NCBI RefSeq assembly: GCF_021401345.1
Contig: NZ_JACBGE010000009.1
Span: 62,001-126,000, forward strand
Length of the DNA: 64,000 nt
DNA from: Hydrogenophaga sp. NFH-34
Lineage (GTDB): Bacteria > Pseudomonadota > Gammaproteobacteria > Burkholderiales > Burkholderiaceae_C
Reading direction: 5' to 3'
Part shown: one piece after another, positions 59,998 to 64,000 of the stretch
Layout of the letters: the number at the start of each line of letters is the position of its first letter
Position numbering within the stretch: the stretch's first letter is position 1
Notes under the pieces: generated by a model
What the model saw: only the letters and a program-made list of their open reading frames with translations
Databases searched by the model: none
What the model was told of the DNA's origin: nothing
Program-made: the position numbers and the translations under genes

Positions 59998-60219
59998 TGG
60001 CCGGTATCCGGGCTGACAGAAACAACCTCCAAAAGCCTTCCCAGATGTCGATGACGTCCAGTGGCTGTTGATGGAAGCGGGGCCTGCGCTGAAAACGAAG
60101 GCCCGTCTGCTTACCGTTGCGGGGGCAGCGCAGGTTAGGTCCACCCGGCATGGGCTTTCCCTCCTGCTTCCCGTTGAACTGCGGCGTGAGACCCACACCG
60201 CGAGCACCAACACCGCCAT
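59998..60219 (-). promoter_or_regulatory. Cobalamin riboswitch upstream of btuB
   Basis: On the minus strand the ordered elements of the AdoCbl riboswitch are present: GGGAAGC...GGTGGA, then CTGCCCCCGCAACGGTAAGC (60110-60128 region), the B12 box GCCACTGG (60058-60065), GGGAAGGC, and the closing GTCAGCCCGGATACCGGCC (59999-60017). The 5' end is estimated at about 60215. The remaining 95 bases to btuB could hold the expression platform. This fills the 376-base gap between btuB and the zapB-like gene, together with a promoter. Confidence 0.93.
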
Positions 60220-60224
60220 TGTAA

Positions 60225-60253
60225 TTGGCCCCGCCCTGCCACAACCCTACAAT
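60225..60253 (+). promoter_or_regulatory. Promoter for the zapB-like/zapA pair
   Basis: TTGGCC (60225-60230) and TACAAT (60248-60253) are separated by exactly 17 bases and lie 27 bases before the first gene. An oppositely directed TACAAT (60223-60218, minus strand) with TTGTGG (60244-60239), spacing 15, may serve the btuB riboswitch transcript, so the two promoters would overlap. Confidence 0.5.
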
Positions 60254-60279
60254 GTCCCGGCAACTCGTGGTAACCATGC

Positions 60280-60513
60280 ATGGCCGACCTCAATCCCATT
60301 GACCAGATCGCCGAGCGGGTGGAACGCCTGCTGCTGCGCCATGAAGAACTGCAGCGCACCAACGCGCTGCTGACCGAACAGGTGCAGACCCTGCAGGCTG
60401 AGCGCGACTCGCTGCGCTCGCGCCTGAGCGCCGCGCGCGGACGCATCGAGGCCCTGCTCGAACGCCTGCCGCTCGACCCGGCCGATGCGGCCCCCGCCAA
60501 GGAACGCGAATGA
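60280..60513 (+). CDS. ZapB-like small coiled-coil protein
   Basis: A 77-residue, almost entirely helical protein (IDQIAERVERLLLRHEELQRTNALLTEQVQTLQAERDSLRSRL) with heptad-spaced Leu residues. A small coiled-coil gene of this type regularly precedes zapA in betaproteobacteria and is called ZapB-like or TIGR02449. It probably supports the division ring. The stop overlaps the zapA start in ATGA. Confidence 0.82.
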   Translation: MADLNPIDQIAERVERLLLRHEELQRTNALLTEQVQTLQAERDSLRSRLSAARGRIEALLERLPLDPADAAPAKERE

Positions 60514-60884
60514 ACAAGCCCGCGACCAAGCAGATCGAGGTGCAGATCATGGGCCAGAGCTACCTGCTGGCCTGCCCCGCCGGTGGCGAACAGGCCCTGC
60601 TCGAAGCCGTGGAACGGGTCGACACCGCCATGTGCCGCATCCGCGACGCCGGCAAGGTCAAGGCGCGCGATCGCATCGCCGTGCTCGCCTCGCTGAACCT
60701 GGCTTTCGAGCTGGCCCAGAAGGAAACCCAGGCCCTCGAAGCCACGGCCCACCCGACCCCGCTGCCTCCGGCCATGGCGGCGGCCGCACCGGCCGAGTCG
60801 TGGGACACCGCATCGCTGGCCCGGCTCGACGACCTGGCCCGGCGCATCGACCACACCCTGGGTCAGGACGGCCAGTTGCTCTGA
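60510..60884 (+). CDS. zapA: Cell division protein ZapA
   Basis: A 124-residue FtsZ-associated protein. The N-terminal domain reads KQIEVQIMGQSYLLACPAGGEQALLEAVERVDTAM, then KARDRIAVLASLNLAFEL, followed by a C-terminal helix. It bundles FtsZ filaments at mid-cell. The 6S RNA follows immediately, the usual betaproteobacterial arrangement. Confidence 0.93.
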   Translation: MNKPATKQIEVQIMGQSYLLACPAGGEQALLEAVERVDTAMCRIRDAGKVKARDRIAVLASLNLAFELAQKETQALEATAHPTPLPPAMAAAAPAESWDTASLARLDDLARRIDHTLGQDGQLL

Positions 60885-60962
60885 TAGCGCTTTCGCGGCG
60901 CCCCGGACCGGCGGTGGCTCCGGGACAGCGCCGCGAGGCAGGCAACCGGCCTACAATGGCGT

Positions 60963-61140
60963 TGTCTGCGGTGCATGCCGGGCTTTATATTTCCTTGAAC
61001 CAATGCTCTTTGAGCCCGGGCTTGGTACATTGCGTGGCTGGTGCGAGCGTCTCGCGTCAGATGAACCCGAAGCCCCGCTGCCCTCGCCCACCTGAACCCC
61101 CGGTTCAGGATGACGGTCCGGTGGCACTTGCAGACACCTT
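60963..61140 (+). ncRNA. ssrS: 6S RNA
   Basis: About 178 nt in the classic position after zapA. A -10 box TACAAT lies at 60952-60957. The ends pair (TGTCTGC at 60963-60969 with GCAGACA at 61130-61136), and long flanking arms (CCTTGAACC with GGTTCAGG; GCCGGGC-like segments) enclose a central bubble, as needed to mimic an open promoter for RNA polymerase-sigma70. End points are approximate. It occupies most of the 304-base gap between zapA and the TSUP gene. Confidence 0.85.
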
Positions 61141-61147
61141 CTTTTTT

Positions 61148-61176
61148 CATGCGGCCCTCTGGGCCGCATGTCTTTT
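61148..61176 (+). terminator. Terminator after 6S RNA
   Basis: A perfect 10-bp stem CATGCGGCCC/GGGCCGCATG with a TCT loop (61148-61170) is followed by TCTTTT. A T6 run precedes it at 61142-61147. It ends 13 bases before the TSUP start at 61189. Confidence 0.7.
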
Positions 61177-61188
61177 GTGCGCCGCCCT

Positions 61189-62004
61189 ATGCTCGACCCC
61201 CTGCTGATCCTGGAACTGGCCGCACTGGGCCTCGCCGCCGGCTTCCTCGCCGGGCTGCTGGGCATCGGCGGCGGCATGCTGATGGTGCCCTTCATCACCC
61301 ACATCCTCGGCGCCCGGGGCGTGGCGCCGGACCTGGCGGTCAAGATGGCCATTGCCACCTCGATGGCCACCATCATGTTCACCTCGATCTCCAGCGTCCG
61401 GGCCCACCACCGCAAGGGCGCGGTGCGCTGGGACATCGTGCGCCAGCTTGCACCGGGCATCGTGATCGGTGGCGCCATCGCCAGTCTGGGCGTGTTCGCC
61501 GTGCTCAAGGGCAGCACGCTGGCCCTGCTGTTCGCGGTGTTCGTCGGCTTCTCGGCCACACAGATGCTGGTGGACCGCAAACCACGCCCGTCGCGGGCCC
61601 TGCCCGGCCCCGCCGGGCAGACCGGCGCCGGCGCCGCCATCGGGCTGCTCTCGGGCCTGGTGGGTGCGGGCGGTGGCTTTCTGAGCGTGCCCTACATGAC
61701 CTGGTGCAACGTGGCCATCCACAACGCCGTGGCCACCAGCGCCGCGCTGGGCTTTCCGATCGCGGTGGCCAACGTCATCGGCTACGCCGTGTCGGGCCAG
61801 GGCATGAGCGGACTGCCGTCCGGTTCCCTCGGCTACATCTCCCTGCCTGCGCTGGCCGTGATCGCCAGCGCCAGCGTGCTGATGGCCCCCCTGGGTGCCA
61901 AGGCCGCGCACGCCCTGCCCGTGCGCACCCTCAAGCGCGCTTTCGCCGGCGTGCTCTACCTGCTGGCGGCCTACATGCTCTTCAAGGGACTCGGCAGCGC
62001 CTGA
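61189..62004 (+). CDS. TSUP-family (TauE/SafE) sulfite/anion exporter permease
   Basis: A 271-residue membrane protein with about eight helices. Two inverted-repeat halves each carry the glycine-rich motif: FLAGLLGIGGGMLMVPFI and LLSGLVGAGGGFLSVPYM. This is the TauE/SafE (DUF81) family, which moves sulfite, sulfoacetate or other small organosulfur anions. The substrate here is unknown. ATG 61189 is preferred over ATG 61168, which would lie inside the terminator hairpin. Confidence 0.88.
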   Translation: MLDPLLILELAALGLAAGFLAGLLGIGGGMLMVPFITHILGARGVAPDLAVKMAIATSMATIMFTSISSVRAHHRKGAVRWDIVRQLAPGIVIGGAIASLGVFAVLKGSTLALLFAVFVGFSATQMLVDRKPRPSRALPGPAGQTGAGAAIGLLSGLVGAGGGFLSVPYMTWCNVAIHNAVATSAALGFPIAVANVIGYAVSGQGMSGLPSGSLGYISLPALAVIASASVLMAPLGAKAAHALPVRTLKRAFAGVLYLLAAYMLFKGLGSA

Positions 62005-62016
62005 GGCCACCGAGGC

Positions 62017-62523
62017 TCAGGCTTCCAGACGGCGGTCGGACACGACGATGCCGTCTTCGTCCGCGTAAAGCCAGTCACCAGGCCGGACCCAGACGCCCTG
62101 CACCAGAACGGGCAGATCGCGCAGACCTTCGGCTTTGCGCTCGGTCGGCAACGGCATGCTGGCCAGCGCCCGGATACCCACCTCGCAGACAGCCAGCTCC
62201 GCCACATCGCGCACGCAGCCGTCGATGACCACACCGGCCCAGCCATTGCGGGCCGCCGCCGCGCCCAGGTTGCCGCCGAGCAGCGCGCGCCGCAACGAAG
62301 CGCCACCGTCCACCACCAGCACACGCCCTTCCCCCGGGCTCTCGACGGCGGCCTTCACGGGCGTGTTGTCCTCGAAGCACTTGACGGTGACCACCGGCCC
62401 GGCAAAGCGGCGCACGGCACCGAAATCGCGGAACACCGGAGGCAGCACGCGAAAGCGGCCGCTGGCGTCGTTTTTGTGCGCATCGCACAGGTCGCAAGTG
62501 GGTATCACAGGGGTCGTGTTCAT
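62017..62523 (-). CDS. rraA: RraA-family protein (ribonuclease E regulator / HMG-CHA aldolase fold)
   Basis: A 168-residue protein. The start [11 protein letters not shown], then [49 protein letters not shown] and [14 protein letters not shown] are typical of RraA. Family members either inhibit RNase E or act as 4-hydroxy-4-methyl-2-oxoglutarate/oxaloacetate aldolases; the motif [13 protein letters not shown]...DGCVRD is shared by both. It is convergent with the TSUP gene, 12 bases away. Confidence 0.87.
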   Translation of the reverse strand: MNTTPVIPTCDLCDAHKNDASGRFRVLPPVFRDFGAVRRFAGPVVTVKCFEDNTPVKAAVESPGEGRVLVVDGGASLRRALLGGNLGAAAARNGWAGVVIDGCVRDVAELAVCEVGIRALASMPLPTERKAEGLRDLPVLVQGVWVRPGDWLYADEDGIVVSDRRLEA

Positions 62524-62792
62524 GAGGAAATCGGCGGGCAAAAAGGGGGAGACAAAGGCCTGGTCAGGCGGCGGAAAACCGCATCATGCCAAGGCCCGCC
62601 AGCAGCCGGATACAGGCGGTGGTGACAAGTGTTGTTTTCGGGGCCAAAAAAGAGGGCCAACCCTCGGGAAACGCGCAAAAAATCAGGCGCTCCACCTTGG
62701 AATGGCCCGGCATCTCCATTAGCATGCGGAGCACTGGTGAGAAAGCGCGTTTTCCGCCAGTCTCCGACTCACTTCTAGAAGGAAACTCCAAC

Positions 62793-63263
62793 ATGGCAAC
62801 TGCAAAGAAAGCTCCCGCCAAGACGGCGGCAGCCGCCCCGGCCAAGAAGGCCGCTGCTCCGGCGAAGAAGGCCGCTGCGCCCGCCAAGAAGGCTGCCGCT
62901 CCGGCGAAGAAGGCCGCTGCGCCCGCCAAGAAGGCTGCCGCCCCGGCGAAGAAGGCCGCTGCGCCCGCCAAGAAGGCTGCCGCTCCGGCAAAGAAGGCCG
63001 CTCCTGCCAAGAAGCGCACCCCCAACGCCGCCTTCCTCAAGCCCCTGACCCCCAGCGCTGCGCTGGCCGCCATCGTCGGTGCCGCTCCGCTGCCCCGCAC
63101 CGAAGTGACCAAGAAGGTCTGGGACTACATCAAGAAGAACAAGCTGCAGGACTCGGTGAACAAGCGTGTCATCAAGGCCGACGCCAAGCTCAAGGAAATC
63201 TTCAAGAAGACCGAAGCCACGATGTTCGAACTGACCAAGTTCGTCAACGAACACCTCAAGTGA
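62793..63263 (+). CDS. SWIB domain protein with an Ala/Lys/Pro repeat tail
   Basis: A 156-residue protein with two parts. Residues 1-72 are a histone H1-like tail built of tandem AAAPAKK units. Residues 75-156 are a SWIB/MDM2 domain (AFLKPLTPSAALAAIVGAAPLPRTEVTKKVWDYIKKNKLQD, then KLKEIFKKTEATMFELTKFVNEHL). It probably binds DNA with the basic tail and acts as a nucleoid protein; SWIB proteins occur in chlamydiae and many betaproteobacteria. A clear AGAAGGAAA ribosome binding site precedes ATG 62793. A perfect bidirectional terminator follows. Confidence 0.9.
   Translation: MATAKKAPAKTAAAAPAKKAAAPAKKAAAPAKKAAAPAKKAAAPAKKAAAPAKKAAAPAKKAAAPAKKAAPAKKRTPNAAFLKPLTPSAALAAIVGAAPLPRTEVTKKVWDYIKKNKLQDSVNKRVIKADAKLKEIFKKTEATMFELTKFVNEHLK
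62829..63011 (+). repeat. Tandem repeat encoding AAAPAKK units
   Basis: About eight 21-nt units occur, alternating two synonymous versions (GCTCCGGCGAAGAAGGCC and GCGCCCGCCAAGAAGGCT), so the DNA period is 42 nt. This is prone to slippage, and copy number may differ between strains while staying in frame. Confidence 0.85.
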
Positions 63264-63302
63264 GCTGACGCCCGGCAGCCCGGCATCTGACCGGCTGCCT
63301 CC

Positions 63303-63344
63303 AGGCAAAAAGAAAGCCGGCATCTGCCGGCTTTCTTTTTGCCT
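63303..63344. terminator. Perfect bidirectional terminator
   Basis: A 20-bp perfect stem (63303-63322 with 63325-63344) with a two-base loop contains A5GA3 on one arm and T3CT5 on the other. It can end transcription of the SWIB gene on the plus strand and of the thiamine-diphosphate enzyme gene on the minus strand. Confidence 0.92.
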
Positions 63345-63389
63345 GCGGCGTCGCCCCCGCCCGGTTGGCGTTCGCGTTTCGGTGGGTGC

Positions 63390-64000
63390 TCAGGCAGCGC
63401 CCTGGCTGGCCCGGCGGATCGCCGACAACGTGCCGCGCGTGGTGATCACCTCCAGATCCAGCGGCACCTCGATCAGGGTGCCGGTGGGCGCGGCCAGCGC
63501 GCGCAGCAGCGCCGGCTCGAAAGCGGCTGTCCCGGTCACGCGTTCGGCCGCCCAGCCATAAGCCCTCGCCAGCGCACAGAAATCGGGATTGCCCAGCGCG
63601 GACCCGCTCACATGGCCGGGATAGGCCCGCTCCTGGTGCATGCGGATGGTGCCGTAGCTGCCGTTGTTGAGCAGCAGCACGATGCAGCGCGCGCCTTCCT
63701 GCACGGCCGTGGCCAGCTCCTGTCCGTTCATGAGGAAGTCGCCGTCGCCCGTGATGGTGAACGCCACCCGGCCGGAGGTGATCGCGGCACCGATACCGGC
63801 CGGCACCCCGTAGCCCATGGCCCCGTTGGTGGGGGCAAGCTGGGTCTTGAGCCCCCTGGCGAGGCCGTGGTAGCGGTAGAAACGGTGCAGCCAGCTGGCG
63901 AAGTTGCCGGCCCCATTGCTCACCACGGCGTCGGCCGGCAAGTGCCGCTGCAGCGTGTGGATGAGGGCCGGCATGTCGATGGGACCAGGCAGCTCGATGC
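63390..64000 (-). CDS. Thiamine-diphosphate-dependent enzyme (acetolactate synthase-like), N-terminal part outside window
   Basis: The last 203 or so residues of a larger enzyme. The TPP/Mg motif is ITGDGDFLMNGQELATAVQEG...LLLNNGSYGTIRMHQE (GDG-X25-NN type), preceded by VVSNGAGNFASWLHRFYRYHGLARG and TNGAMGYGVPAGIGAA. This is the pyrophosphate-binding domain of acetolactate synthase, benzoylformate decarboxylase or related enzymes. The substrate cannot be named without the rest. The frame continues past base 64000. Confidence 0.85.
   Translation of the reverse strand, partial: IELPGPIDMPALIHTLQRHLPADAVVSNGAGNFASWLHRFYRYHGLARGLKTQLAPTNGAMGYGVPAGIGAAITSGRVAFTITGDGDFLMNGQELATAVQEGARCIVLLLNNGSYGTIRMHQERAYPGHVSGSALGNPDFCALARAYGWAAERVTGTAAFEPALLRALAAPTGTLIEVPLDLEVITTRGTLSAIRRASQGAA

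Noticed and set aside
1..64000. CRISPR arrays, tRNA or rRNA genes, insertion sequences, prophage
   Set aside because: No regularly spaced repeats, cloverleaf-like genes, transposase or phage genes were seen on either strand.

Overview
The window is high-GC DNA of a betaproteobacterium, most likely a Comamonadaceae member close to Hydrogenophaga or Acidovorax (inference). Supporting signs are the ompR/envZ - ispFD - mfd - serB backbone, several orphan Bug/TctC-type receptors, a Gram-negative trimeric porin, 6S RNA directly behind zapA, and a SWIB protein with a PAKK-repeat tail. No tRNA, rRNA, insertion sequence or CRISPR array was seen.

Layout. 1-19.2 kb is mostly core chromosome: a truncated SIMPL-domain protein, a small secreted protein divergent from ompR-envZ, ispD-ispF divergent from mfd, a DUF4405 membrane protein behind a Crp/Fnr-like box, an NAD(P)H oxidoreductase, a Tat-type metallophosphoesterase divergent from a LysR regulator, a Bug receptor, serB with a membrane thioredoxin, a TrpB2-type PLP enzyme divergent from an AraC regulator, a porin with a strong terminator, and an aminotransferase. 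19.3-28.2 kb is an accessory catabolic region: a two-subunit CoA-transferase, a flavin reductase-like protein, a 2-hydroxyacid dehydrogenase, an amidohydrolase and a cupin protein on the minus strand; facing away are a Bug receptor, a second 2-hydroxyacid dehydrogenase, an IclR regulator and an HpcH-type aldolase on the plus strand. A 17-bp near-palindrome occurs twice in the central divergent gap and once before the aldolase. nth follows.

28.9-60.2 kb is a nearly complete oxygen-dependent cobalamin (B12) cluster on the minus strand. A cobalamin riboswitch precedes btuB; then come cobB, a cytoplasmic BtuF-like protein, cobU, btuF-btuC-btuD, cbiM, cobA, cobG, cobH, cobI, cobJ, (cobK inverted), cobL, cobE, cobM, cobF, cobO, cobW, cobN, chlI/chlD, a DUF1636 protein, bioB, cbiB, cobD, cobQ, cobT, cobS and cobC. 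Most junctions are 4-nt ATGA or GTGA overlaps, which suggests a long translationally coupled unit. cobR, bluB and pduX were not found here.

The most striking feature is the chlI/chlD junction. The ATPase frame ends at an in-phase A_AAA_AAA heptamer with an SD-like GGGAGGG upstream, a stop codon in a 6-nt spacer, and a 19-bp hairpin downstream. A -1 slip would enter the von Willebrand A frame exactly and make a 602-aa ChlD, while normal termination makes a 373-aa ChlI-like protein. A 79-nt dispersed repeat also occurs twice inside the cluster, once as an in-frame insert in cobQ and once at the cobI/cobJ junction, and cobK lies inverted with both ends overlapping its neighbours.

60.2-64 kb returns to core genes: zapB-like and zapA, 6S RNA, a TSUP permease, an RraA-family protein, the SWIB protein with a perfect bidirectional terminator, and the 3' part of a thiamine-diphosphate enzyme cut by the window edge.
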